Assembly: GCF_029360705.1 (NCBI RefSeq)
Contig: NZ_JARKMX010000008.1
Coordinates: 4,099,479-4,163,478, forward strand
Direction: 5' to 3'
DNA: 64,000 nt
From: Paraflavitalea pollutisoli
Lineage (GTDB): Bacteria; Bacteroidota; Bacteroidia; Chitinophagales; Chitinophagaceae
Shown here: positions 1-7,804 of the stretch, piece after piece
How the letters are laid out: each line of letters starts with the position of its first letter
Numbering within the stretch: position 1 is the first letter of the stretch
Program-made: the position numbers and the translations under genes
Notes under the pieces: generated by a model
Told to the model about the DNA's origin: nothing
What the model saw: only the letters and a program-made list of their open reading frames with translations
Database searches by the model: none

Positions 1-861
1 GGGATGGATACACCAATGCGTTACATCCTCTCTGGTAAGCTGGCATTGCTGTAAGGCGCGATCTGCCAGCTCGCCAAAATCGGCACCAATCAGGTCCGGA
101 ATATAGCTGCTCAGTGTCATCTGAAATCCGGTTGACGACAACTCCCAGCTCATGTCCTTTTTACCACCTGGTATCACTTCGGCATAAAAGCCTGTCAGCT
201 CCATACCCTGCTGAGCGGCCTCCGAATGTACGACCAGGGCTGCTGCACTGCCATCGGCAAACAACAAGCTCGACGCGATATTATCGACGGTAGCCGCCCG
301 TTGAAAATGCAGCGTACATAATTCGGTGGATACGATCAGCACTTTTGCCTGCCGGTCGGCTTTACAAATAACATCGGCAATCTTCAGGGCATGCAGCGCT
401 GCATAACAACCCATGAAATTGATGGAACTTCGCCAGCTATTGCGCGGCAGCCCCAGCATGTCTACCAACTGCAGATCCAGTCCCGGGGCGCTCATGCCCG
501 TACAACTCACGGTAATCAAATGGGTGATCTCAGCAGCCGGCATCTTGCCTTCGAGGCAATCCCGCACCGCCTCCACCGACAGCGGAGCCGCATATCGCTG
601 GTACCAGGCCATGCGTTGCTCGAGTGCAGGAAATGGTTCGAGGTTTTCCGTGGCGGGATAGAATTCCCAGCCCCCTGCCGTACGACTGTAATCTGGTATC
701 ACGGAATAACGTGTATCGATATCGCTTTGCCGGTACAGGAACCTGATCTTTCGCTTGCCTGCTTCCGTCAGGGCATACACATCCTGCATGAAATTCATGA
801 TGTCCTGCTGACGGTGTTGGTGAGCAGGTACTGCCTTGCCAATAGCGATAATTTTACTCAA
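1..861 (-). CDS. Type III polyketide synthase (chalcone/stilbene synthase family), partial at left edge
   Basis: Condenses an acyl-CoA starter with malonyl-CoA units on one active site. The first 287 codons are present. The nucleophile lies in FMGCYAAL (Cys about residue 152) and the catalytic His in WCIHP (His about 286), right at the window edge. TCTGMSAPGLD and the NIASSLLFADG stretch are also typical of the family. The C-terminal quarter lies outside the window. I chose a TTG start two bases after the stop of the upstream prenyltransferase gene, because no ATG exists in frame nearby and the protein then begins SKIIAIGKAVPAH, a normal family start. The tight spacing says both genes are one operon, so the product may be prenylated or membrane-bound. 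FabH-type KAS III is less likely given the Cys context. Confidence 0.85.
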   Translation of the reverse strand, partial: MSKIIAIGKAVPAHQHRQQDIMNFMQDVYALTEAGKRKIRFLYRQSDIDTRYSVIPDYSRTAGGWEFYPATENLEPFPALEQRMAWYQRYAAPLSVEAVRDCLEGKMPAAEITHLITVSCTGMSAPGLDLQLVDMLGLPRNSWRSSINFMGCYAALHALKIADVICKADRQAKVLIVSTELCTLHFQRAATVDNIASSLLFADGSAAALVVHSEAAQQGMELTGFYAEVIPGGKKDMSWELSSTGFQMTLSSYIPDLIGADFGELADRALQQCQLTREDVTHWCIHP

Positions 862-863
862 TC

Positions 864-1718
864 TTATTTCCAGATTAACAGGATGAGGAAAGCTATATTG
901 GTACAAACTGATGCCAATAGATTCATGCGCATGGTATGGGTAAAATCGGCTACGTTTTCATGCTTCCATACTTTCGCAGACCAGCTAAAGAAATATACGA
1001 GAATTGGAAGCATACAAGTTGCCAGCACGAAGAATTTAGTCCCTTCCTGCCGGCTGAAGAACAGGTAGCTCAATACGCCCATGGCCAATGTGTAAATGAT
1101 TGCCGTAAAGATGAAGGTACCGCGAATACCGAGCCTGGCACTAATGGTACGCACCCCATCCCGCCAATCGGCCTCGTGCTGGTAAATTTGTGTCAGCGGA
1201 TAAAAACCACCGATCAGCAGACTTGCTGCCACCATGCCAGCCACCGGCACGGCCACCGTTTTATCGACACTGCAACCGTGGTAAACCATAAAAAAAGTAA
1301 CCGCTCCCTGAAAAAGCACCACTGTCAAATAGCCAATAACCGGGTATTGCTTGAGCCGGATACCGCGGAAGCTATAGGCCCTTGAAGCGAGGATATAAGC
1401 CACTATACTGGCCGCAAAGACCATACTGATCAGCAGACTGAGCAATACCGCGAGCAGGTCCATGACCACACTCACCTGGAATAACTGACGGGTAGGCTGC
1501 AGCGGCTGCCGAACGCCTCCAATACTTCCTTCGTCGCGATCCATATACGAGTTGTAGCCATTGCTGGAAGGATATACCAGGCCATGCAGGATGACAAAGA
1601 TCAACAGGGCATGCCCTGCCGCCACCTCCGGCACCTGACCGAGCGCAAACAGGTATACCGGCAGCAGAAAAAAGGAGAAATGAAAGCGAAGTAGTTGTAT
1701 GGTAGATCGTTGCAACAA
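864..1718 (-). CDS. UbiA-family prenyltransferase
   Basis: Integral membrane prenyltransferase of about 284 residues that transfers an isoprenoid chain to an aromatic or related acceptor. The first Asp-rich motif is visible as NGYNSYMDRDEG (about residues 54-65) and the second as HEADWRDGVRTISARLG (about 182-198), separated by hydrophobic helices. The start is TTG (a second TTG follows directly), as no ATG lies near the N-terminus. It is first in a two-gene operon with a type III polyketide synthase, which begins two bases after its stop. That pairing suggests a polyketide acceptor rather than menaquinone or haem synthesis, but the acceptor cannot be told from sequence. Confidence is high for the family and low for the substrate. 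Confidence 0.85.
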   Translation of the reverse strand: MLQRSTIQLLRFHFSFFLLPVYLFALGQVPEVAAGHALLIFVILHGLVYPSSNGYNSYMDRDEGSIGGVRQPLQPTRQLFQVSVVMDLLAVLLSLLISMVFAASIVAYILASRAYSFRGIRLKQYPVIGYLTVVLFQGAVTFFMVYHGCSVDKTVAVPVAGMVAASLLIGGFYPLTQIYQHEADWRDGVRTISARLGIRGTFIFTAIIYTLAMGVLSYLFFSRQEGTKFFVLATCMLPILVYFFSWSAKVWKHENVADFTHTMRMNLLASVCTNIAFLILLIWK

Positions 1719-1873
1719 GCTATACGGATGGATGATCTTTAAATATACCGATTACCGCGCGATCCTGTTCTCCCCACTTTCCATCCGCCATTTAACGGAA
1801 AGTCCCCGAAGTAGGGCATAAAAACCGCCGGAATAGCAACCCTTATCTGGTCTTTACTGGTCGGCAAATTGTA

Positions 1874-1995
1874 AGATAAGCCGTAGATAACCCGTATATA
1901 AGCTGTAGATAAGCCGTAGATAAGCTGTCCTTATATAGAGACGGCTTATCTACAGGTTATTGCTGAGTTATTATCGGGTTATTATCAGCTTATCT
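1874..1995. repeat. Inverted array of 11-bp tandem repeats (5 units + 12-bp centre + 5 inverted units)
   Basis: Five head-to-tail copies of an 11-bp unit, consensus AGATAAGCCGT, run from 1874 to 1928. Units 1 and 4 match exactly and the others differ at one or two bases. A 12-bp AT-rich centre (1929-1940) follows, then five 11-bp units in inverted orientation from 1941 to 1995. Of these the first is an exact reverse complement and the outermost (1985-1995) nearly so, while the middle three are diverged. The arms are thus both 55 bp and could form a long hairpin. The innermost 14 bases pair with one mismatch (1916-1929 with 1940-1953). The 11-bp period is close to one helical turn. The unit length is not a multiple of three and stop codons abound, so it is not coding. 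Confidence 0.85.
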
Positions 1996-2193
1996 GGATA
2001 GCTGGCGACGTTTCTGGACTCCCGGGCAGTGTTATGGCCGGCTTGCGGATGCGCTAGCGGCAACGTTTCCAATTGCAACAGCATGATTTTCAAATTTCTA
2101 TTAAAGAGATGGACCCAATACCTCTGGAGTGGGGCTTCGCTCCCTGGCCCCCAGGTATCTCTGTTGCGCCACTGTAAACCAGCAACTTTACCC

Positions 2194-2201
2194 TAACTTT
2201 G
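2194..2201 (+). promoter_or_regulatory. Bacteroidota -7 box of ubiE
   Basis: TAACTTTG matches the Bacteroidota TAnnTTTG element. It ends seven bases before the ubiE ATG, so the transcript would have almost no leader. No TTG at the usual 19-20 bp spacing was found upstream. Confidence 0.5.
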
Positions 2202-2208
2202 CGGTCCC

Positions 2209-2961
2209 ATGTCCAAACATTCACACGATAGTATAGTACCCTTTGAGGGCTCGGAGCAAAGTAAGAAGGATCAGGTGGCCAGTATGTTCGACCAGATCGC
2301 ATTCCGTTACGATTTTATGAACAGGTTCCTGTCGGGCGGTATCGATGTCTATTGGCGCAAAAGAGCTATCAAAGAGCTCGTGGAGATAAAACCCCGACAG
2401 GTACTGGATGTGGCTACGGGAACGGCGGATCTGGCTATCACGACCTATAAATATCTTCAGCCCGACCGAATAATTGGCATAGATATTTCAGAAGGAATGC
2501 TCCAGTTGGGACGACAGAAGATTGAAAAGCTATTGTTAAATGATCATATAGCTTTGCAGAAAGGAGATAGTGAGGCAATAAATTTCCCAGATAACTCGTT
2601 TGATGCGATTACGGCAAGTTTCGGCGTTCGCAATTTCCAAAATCTGGAAAAAGGTCTCGGCGAAATGTACCGGGTGATGAAGCCCGGCGGTAAACTGGTG
2701 ATCCTCGAGTTTTCGAAGCCCCGTAAGATCTGGTTCAAAGGTGTGTACAACCTCTATATGAAGGTAGTAGCCCCCCAGGCCGGACGTTGGCTGACCAAGA
2801 ACAAAGACGCGTATTCATATTTAAATAAATCAGTTAAAGCATTTCCTGAAGGCGAAACATTTCTACACATTTTACAACAAGTTGGATTTTCGGACACCTC
2901 ACTAAAAAGGCTGAGTTTAGGAATATGTACTATTTATTGCGGCAGAAAACGCGTCAGTTGA
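2209..2961 (+). CDS. ubiE: Demethylmenaquinone / ubiquinone C-methyltransferase UbiE (MenG)
   Basis: SAM-dependent methyltransferase for the last step of menaquinone synthesis (2-demethylmenaquinone to menaquinone), acting at the inner face of the membrane. The 250-residue length is normal. The N-terminal MFDQIAFRYDFMNRFLSGG, the SAM-binding motif VLDVATGTADL (about residues 65-75), and the later ASFGVRNFQN and MKPGGKLVILEFSKP stretches are family signatures. In Bacteroidota the function is menaquinone rather than ubiquinone methylation. The last 37 bases overlap the start of porT in another frame, so the two are transcribed together; this ubiE-porT order is familiar from other Bacteroidota. 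The start ATG lies directly behind a TAnnTTTG promoter box. Confidence 0.95.
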   Translation: MSKHSHDSIVPFEGSEQSKKDQVASMFDQIAFRYDFMNRFLSGGIDVYWRKRAIKELVEIKPRQVLDVATGTADLAITTYKYLQPDRIIGIDISEGMLQLGRQKIEKLLLNDHIALQKGDSEAINFPDNSFDAITASFGVRNFQNLEKGLGEMYRVMKPGGKLVILEFSKPRKIWFKGVYNLYMKVVAPQAGRWLTKNKDAYSYLNKSVKAFPEGETFLHILQQVGFSDTSLKRLSLGICTIYCGRKRVS

Positions 2962-3671
2962 TAAGATTGGGTTATCTCGTTGGTTTAATGGCAGCCTGCT
3001 TACAAAGTAGCGCACAGGAATTCGAGTTAAACCTCCCCAACCATGATGACAAGAAATACTTTCTTGGCATCGCACTTATTTACAACTCTTCCCGGTTCAA
3101 TATTTCACACCACCCTTCCTTTCTAGGGCAGGATAGCATCCAAACCATAGAAGCCGGAGCGGCCGGTGGTTTCGGACTGGCCGGTATGCATACCTACCGG
3201 CTGTCGAAAAGATTTGAAGTACGGGCGATCTTCCCGCAACTGTTGTTCTCTTACAAAAATCTCATATACGACCTCCCTACACCCGATCCTACGAAAGAAG
3301 AGCAGAAGCAAATGACCAAAAGGGTTGAATCGATCCTGGTGGGTTTGCCGGTGCACCTCAAGTTCAGGTCCGACCGGATCGGTAATTTCCGGGTGTACAT
3401 GTTTGGGGGCGCTAAATTTGAATATGACCTCGCTTCCAACTCCACTGCGCGCAAAGCGGAAGGCCTGGTCAAACTGTCGAAATACGATTTTGGTGTAGAA
3501 GCAGGCATTGGTTTCAGCTTTTATTTCCCCGTATTTATACTTTCACCGGAGATCAAATTCAGTAACGGTCTCATGAATACGCATTCGAGGGATGCCAACC
3601 TGAAATTCTCGAGCACCATCGACAAACTGAATTCCCGGATGGTACTTTTCTCGTTAATTTTTGAAGGATAA
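2925..3671 (+). CDS. porT: PorT-family protein of the type IX secretion system
   Basis: Predicted outer-membrane beta-barrel of 248 residues needed for type IX secretion in relatives (PorT of Porphyromonas gingivalis, SprT of Flavobacterium). A basic N-terminus followed by a hydrophobic stretch and SSAQ gives a signal peptide cleaved near residue 31. The rest is rich in alternating hydrophobic/polar strands and aromatic girdle residues, with glycine-rich turns such as the AGAAGGFGLAG region. The start lies inside the 3' end of ubiE (37-base overlap), implying translational coupling. The length, barrel pattern and ubiE neighbour together support PorT. A generic outer-membrane barrel is the alternative. 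Confidence 0.8.
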   Translation: MYYLLRQKTRQLIRLGYLVGLMAACLQSSAQEFELNLPNHDDKKYFLGIALIYNSSRFNISHHPSFLGQDSIQTIEAGAAGGFGLAGMHTYRLSKRFEVRAIFPQLLFSYKNLIYDLPTPDPTKEEQKQMTKRVESILVGLPVHLKFRSDRIGNFRVYMFGGAKFEYDLASNSTARKAEGLVKLSKYDFGVEAGIGFSFYFPVFILSPEIKFSNGLMNTHSRDANLKFSSTIDKLNSRMVLFSLIFEG

Positions 3672-3702
3672 ACAAATTCCGTTCAGTACGCGTTATAGCT
3701 CT

Positions 3703-3722
3703 CAGCAATGAATTCATTGCTG
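3703..3722. repeat. Perfect 20-bp palindrome downstream of porT
   Basis: CAGCAATGAA is followed directly by its exact reverse complement, 31 bases after the porT stop codon. There is no loop and no T-run behind it, so it resembles a dyad operator or an RNA stem more than an intrinsic terminator. Confidence 0.6.
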
Positions 3723-3861
3723 CTTGACCAAGTGTTGCCGATACAGGTAGCATGGGTTTACTGTCTGTACCGATATCATGGGACAGTTGAATAAAACATG
3801 AGTGGGGATGTCACCAGACAATGCTGATTGCCACCAAACCAGCACCAATTGCCCTATTATG

Positions 3862-4286
3862 ATGAAAAAGACCTTTGTCGTAGCCGTACTGCTCACGGCC
3901 ATCATTGCCTGTCAACAAGCCGACCGCATTGCCCGCCGGTTTCTCAACCCCGACCGATTACCATCTCAGTTTTTTACCGTAGACATTACAAAAGCCACTA
4001 TCCTGGTGACTGCTAAACGCGCTGTGATCAAATTGCCGAAGGGAGCCACGACCCAGCAATTTACACTAACATTAACGGCTGTATCAAACAGGCACTGGAA
4101 AAACAACTGGCACAGTTAACGTTATCAGACCTCACCATGAGCGTAAAAGACACGAAATATGGAATTGCTTTGCGGGAAACTGTCAGGAAGATCAATAAAT
4201 ACGATCAATTCAAACCACGCAACTGCGATTGCGATTGTTTGCTGAAAGGGCCTCCTAGAACAGCGATTCCTGCAGCCGCCCACTAG
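3862..4286 (+). pseudogene. Frameshifted small lipoprotein gene
   Basis: The first part starts at ATG 3862 (a second ATG precedes it at 3859) and encodes a lipoprotein signal: MKKT, a hydrophobic core and the lipobox AIIAC, with the acylated Cys about residue 18. The frame runs to a stop at 4117-4119, but its last 30 or so residues look unlike a natural protein. From about 4025 to the stop at 4284-4286 another frame reads well (GCIKQALEKQLAQL, then a region with DTKYGIALRETVRKINKYD and a CDCDC cluster near the end). This is best explained by one inserted or lost base between about 4010 and 4060. Alternatively the first frame is an intact 86-residue lipoprotein and the second is chance. The function is unknown. 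Confidence 0.4.
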
Positions 4287-4364
4287 AAGGGCATTTGATT
4301 ATCAAAGGCTACCGTCTGCATTATTAGACCGGTATTAAAATAAGCACATATTATTAACAAAGCA

Positions 4365-4394
4365 TTGCTATGAACAAATTGTTATATATCTTTA
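4365..4394 (+). promoter_or_regulatory. Predicted promoter of a small RNA
   Basis: TTG at 4365-4367, exactly 19 bases, then TATCTTTA at 4387-4394, which matches TAnnTTTG at seven of eight positions. No reading frame follows before the terminator at 4443. Confidence 0.45.
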
Positions 4395-4399
4395 TATCA

Positions 4400-4469
4400 T
4401 CATAGGATAAGGTTTAATGGTTAATGTATTTTGATTAGTGCACCTCCCGGTAAGACGGGAGGTTTTTTT
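4400..4469 (+). ncRNA. Predicted small RNA of about 70 nt
   Basis: Inferred only from a near-consensus promoter (4365-4394) and a strong intrinsic terminator (ending about 4469), with no open reading frame between them. The next gene on the right is convergent, so the transcript has no downstream gene to serve. The 5' 40 nt are AU-rich and little structured by eye. No known RNA family was recognised. Confidence 0.35.
4443..4469 (+). terminator. Intrinsic terminator
   Basis: CCTCCCG (4443-4449) and CGGGAGG (4456-4462) form a 7-bp GC-rich stem with a six-base loop, followed by a run of T residues. It ends the predicted small RNA, or read-through from the decayed lipoprotein gene. Confidence 0.8.
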
Positions 4470-4621
4470 ATGCTCAACCACGCCCGCATCGGGTCAAATC
4501 TTTTGACGCCGTATCCTATTCGCTCCGGAAACTGTAACCAGCACTGCTCTACCTGCCGATAAACAACAATCCCCAGGTAAGCACCCGGGGATCGCATGAA
4601 ATTATAATTGGACATTCAATT

Positions 4622-6304
4622 CTAATAATCATATTCCCTTCTGAACATGTTCACCCGAACACCCAGTGAAAACAGCGACGTATTGCGGTCTGGTGTTACG
4701 GTGGAAGTAAGGCGCCTGATCAGTATGGAGCCATCAATAAAAAGGTTTTCTTTGACCTCGTACGACGCCAGTAGCTGCGCATTGATGCCTGTTGAGCGGG
4801 GGCCATTCGGCAGTGTATAACCGTAATCATATTTACGGGTCGTGTTGAGCATAAAAATGTTGGTGCCTACATTACTGTCTGCGGTATCTGTACCCTGCTT
4901 CCAGAAAATAAGACGGGCAGAGGTTGTGAGCCTGGGCAACGGCTGGTATCGGACGATACCGATGGCCTCAATAAAATTGGCCCCCAGCGGATGGGCCAGC
5001 GGTTGATTGTAGTGGGTATAATTGGCCACCGAGTCGAAGTGTGAATAAGAGAAGGGACGCACCATATTGATCTCTCCCTGCAGGTCGAGGTTCTTAGCGC
5101 CAAAGGCATCGATGTATTTACCGCCCACCTGCAACCCGAATTTATTGGCCCACCATCCGTTGCCACCAGTCACCTCACTCAACTTAAACTCGTCGAGCAT
5201 CAACTGGCCGTAGAATTGGAAGCGTTTTGCGACATTGGCCTTCAGGTCGAGGCCAATGATGGCATTGTCGCCACTACCAGCCTGCTGCTCGGAAGCACGC
5301 AGGAATATGATCGGGTTGAGGTATAGAAAATCAAAATGATTTTTCCTGCCGAACGTGACGGCTTCAAAGATGCCTACATTCAACCAGCGGGTCACCTGCA
5401 TACTAAGGTGGTGCATGGCGGTATACTTACGGTCGAGAATCTTATCGCCCGCACTGATGTATACCGTTTGTGGTACCAACTCCATGAACAGGTTCATGTA
5501 ATCCAGTTTCCAGATGCGTGTATTGATCTTCAGAAAAAGATAGCTATTGCCAAAATCGCTCAGGAACAAACTACGGTATCCATTGCCGATAAAGTTTTTG
5601 TCATAACCGAACTGAAATTCGAGGTATTTGGCGGCGGTGAAATTGATCGATCCCCGGGCATCGATGTAGTCATTGCCGGTACCTTTATATCGCTTGTAGA
5701 ATCCGACGCCGGGCACCGCATCATAGTCAAGTACCCGCTGTTGTACAAACAGCGGTCCCCGCTCCTGGTTGTCTGTAAAGTAGCCGGAAAAGCCCAGTTT
5801 TTTGGCAATCATTCCCCGAAAAGTAACGCCCTTTGTGTTCACAAAAGGCCTGTCGCCACCATCGCTTTCTGCACCAATCTGTCCCTGAAAAACCGGATTT
5901 ACGGCCAGGAAGAAATCTTTTGTATCGACCTGGATCAGGTTGGCAGGGGTTTCATAAAATGTGTTCCACAATGGATGCTTACTGGCAAAACCAGTGGTAT
6001 CTGTAGCCCATTCTGAATTGTTGAGCAGCAGACCACGGAGATTATACTGATCTATGGGAGACAGCAGGTTGGTGCCCGACCGCTGGATGGAGTCGGCATA
6101 CTCGGCGGCGGATACCGCAAGCCGGCGACTCAAGGGTTTGAGTGTCGACACATTCAGGCCTGTGTTGTTTTGCAGTTTTATTTCCAGCCTGTCGAGAAAA
6201 GGCTGGTGCTTGTTTCCCTGGGGCAGATAGGTAGACTGAGCCATTGAAAAAGCGGGAAACAGTAAAACGGAGAGCCGGAGAATGGATTTTGCGATAAATT
6301 GCAT
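4622..6304 (-). CDS. Outer-membrane beta-barrel protein, RemB / Wzi capsule-assembly-like
   Basis: Secreted barrel protein of about 560 residues. I chose the ATG at 6304 because the protein then opens with a regular signal peptide (MQFIAKSILRL, hydrophobic core, SMAQ); the frame extends 17 codons further upstream without one. After a helical N-terminal part of about 110 residues, the chain is made of repeated amphipathic strands rich in Tyr, Phe and Asn (for example KYLEFQFGYDKNFIGNGYRSL and YLFLKINTRIWKLDYM), the pattern of capsule-assembly Wzi and of gliding-associated RemB. The C-terminus ends in a strand with aromatic residues. It is transcribed alone, divergent from dihydroorotase across about 100 bp. 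The role is inferred from the fold type only. Confidence 0.6.
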   Translation of the reverse strand: MQFIAKSILRLSVLLFPAFSMAQSTYLPQGNKHQPFLDRLEIKLQNNTGLNVSTLKPLSRRLAVSAAEYADSIQRSGTNLLSPIDQYNLRGLLLNNSEWATDTTGFASKHPLWNTFYETPANLIQVDTKDFFLAVNPVFQGQIGAESDGGDRPFVNTKGVTFRGMIAKKLGFSGYFTDNQERGPLFVQQRVLDYDAVPGVGFYKRYKGTGNDYIDARGSINFTAAKYLEFQFGYDKNFIGNGYRSLFLSDFGNSYLFLKINTRIWKLDYMNLFMELVPQTVYISAGDKILDRKYTAMHHLSMQVTRWLNVGIFEAVTFGRKNHFDFLYLNPIIFLRASEQQAGSGDNAIIGLDLKANVAKRFQFYGQLMLDEFKLSEVTGGNGWWANKFGLQVGGKYIDAFGAKNLDLQGEINMVRPFSYSHFDSVANYTHYNQPLAHPLGANFIEAIGIVRYQPLPRLTTSARLIFWKQGTDTADSNVGTNIFMLNTTRKYDYGYTLPNGPRSTGINAQLLASYEVKENLFIDGSILIRRLTSTVTPDRNTSLFSLGVRVNMFRREYDY

Positions 6305-6403
6305 GTTCGATTGTTTATTAAAGGTGCGTTGCGGGGGCCGTATGGTTCGTGACACTCACGGCGCTATCAATTAGATAAAAACATACTATTCAGCGTTCAA
6401 GAT

Positions 6404-7786
6404 ATGCAAAATTACCTGATTAAGAATATTACCGTAGTCAACGAAGGCCAGTCGTCAGTCAATGATGTGTTGATCAAAGATGGCCGTATTGAAAAGATCG
6501 GCGCATCAATACAACCCACCGGCGCAGTTACCGAAATCAACGGAGAAGGAAAACATTTATTACCTGGCGCCATAGATGACCAGGTACATTTCCGCGAGCC
6601 CGGTCTTACCCACAAAGCAAACATCTATACGGAATCAAAAGCGGCCGTTGCTGGTGGGGTTACATCTTTTATGGAAATGCCCAATACCATGCCTCCGGTA
6701 TTTACCCAGGAATTGCTGGAGGACAAGTACAACATTGGTGCCAACACCTCGCTGGCCAACTACTCCTTCTTCATGGGTACCAGCAATGACAATATCGATG
6801 AGATCCTGAAGACCAACGACAAAAAGAACGATGTCTGTGGCGTGAAGGTATTCATGGGTTCTTCGACCGGCGGATTGCTCGTCGACAACTATCTTACCCT
6901 CGACAAGATCTTTGGTGGCAGTGAAGTGCTCATTGCTACGCATTGCGAAGATGAGAAGATCATCAAGGCTAATTTTGAGCGCATCAAAAAAGAGAAGAGT
7001 GTATTGGAAGCATCAGACCACCCCCTGATCCGCGACGAAAACGGTTGTTTCGAATCTTCGTTCACAGCTATACAGTTTGCCAAAAAGCACAATAGCCGCC
7101 TGCACATTCTGCACATCAGTACCGAGAAGGAACTGCAGCTGTTCACCAATATGATACCGCTGGCCGATAAACGCATTACGGCCGAGGTATGTGTACACCA
7201 CCTGCACTTCACGAGCAATGAGTATGCTACGCTGGGCAACCGCATCAAATGCAACCCGGCCATCAAGGCGCCGCATAACCGCGAAGCCCTGTGGGCTGCC
7301 CTGCTCGACGACCGGCTCGATGTCATTGCTACCGACCATGCGCCGCATACCCTGGCCGAAAAAGGCTATGTCCGTGCAGCAGACGGATCGCTGCAACTGG
7401 CTGAAGGTGGCAGCTACGAACATTCGCATGCCGGTCTTCCCCTGGTACAGCACTCGCTGCCGATGATGTTGCATTATGTACAACAGGGCGCCATCTCCAT
7501 CGAAAAAGTAGTGGAAAAGATGAGCCATGCCGTGGCTACCTGCTTCCAGATCGCTGACAGGGGCTTTATACGGGAAGGCTACCGCGCCGACCTCGTGATG
7601 GTCGACCTGCACCAATCAACGACCGTAAAAGCTGACAATATTCTGTATAAATGTGGCTGGAGCCCTCTCGAAGGCTTCACCTTCCCCGCAACAATTACAA
7701 ATACTTTTGTAAACGGGCATATGGTTTATGGAAATGGGGTATGGGATGAATCTCAAAAAGGCGAACGATTACGATTTGCCCGATAA
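6404..7786 (+). CDS. pyrC: Dihydroorotase
   Basis: Zinc amidohydrolase of pyrimidine synthesis that interconverts N-carbamoyl-aspartate and dihydroorotate in the cytoplasm. The 460-residue length and the class I-type pattern fit. GAIDDQVHFREPGLTHK (about residues 56-72) is the metal-binding start of the barrel, MEMPNTMP lies about residues 89-96, and IATDHAPHTLAEK carries the catalytic Asp. The first position of the usual HxH pair is Gln here (DQVH), a variant I recall from other Bacteroidota dihydroorotases, so it is probably functional. Allantoinase is an alternative in this superfamily. The next gene (MutS-like) starts 18 bases downstream and is probably co-transcribed. Confidence 0.85.
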   Translation: MQNYLIKNITVVNEGQSSVNDVLIKDGRIEKIGASIQPTGAVTEINGEGKHLLPGAIDDQVHFREPGLTHKANIYTESKAAVAGGVTSFMEMPNTMPPVFTQELLEDKYNIGANTSLANYSFFMGTSNDNIDEILKTNDKKNDVCGVKVFMGSSTGGLLVDNYLTLDKIFGGSEVLIATHCEDEKIIKANFERIKKEKSVLEASDHPLIRDENGCFESSFTAIQFAKKHNSRLHILHISTEKELQLFTNMIPLADKRITAEVCVHHLHFTSNEYATLGNRIKCNPAIKAPHNREALWAALLDDRLDVIATDHAPHTLAEKGYVRAADGSLQLAEGGSYEHSHAGLPLVQHSLPMMLHYVQQGAISIEKVVEKMSHAVATCFQIADRGFIREGYRADLVMVDLHQSTTVKADNILYKCGWSPLEGFTFPATITNTFVNGHMVYGNGVWDESQKGERLRFAR

Positions 7787-7804
7787 ACCCTAATTTGGTT
7801 TGCT

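Larger units (their letters stand above)
1719..2208. other. Divergent intergenic region without a gene
   Basis: About 490 bases lie between the UbiA gene (leftward) and ubiE (rightward). The region holds the 11-bp repeat array at 1874-1995, a possible imperfect hairpin at 2118-2158 (outer arms ATACCT/AGGTAT, inner arms GGAG/CTCC) and the ubiE promoter at its right end. No convincing coding sequence was found. A 70-codon leftward reading frame over 2090-2302 overlaps ubiE and looks accidental. Confidence 0.7.
4287..4621. other. Intergenic region holding a predicted small RNA
   Basis: There is no convincing gene here. The region carries a promoter (4365-4394), a short transcribed stretch and an intrinsic terminator (4443-4469), all on the plus strand. 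A 64-codon leftward frame (4421-4615) covers the terminator hairpin and has no recognisable features. Confidence 0.6.

Noticed and set aside
391-1068. Rightward 225-codon frame opposite the polyketide synthase
   Set aside because: It lies opposite the type III polyketide synthase and the end of the UbiA gene, both clearly coding on the other strand.
4421-4615. Leftward 64-codon frame after the Wzi-like gene
   Set aside because: It runs through the intrinsic terminator hairpin and has no recognisable feature.
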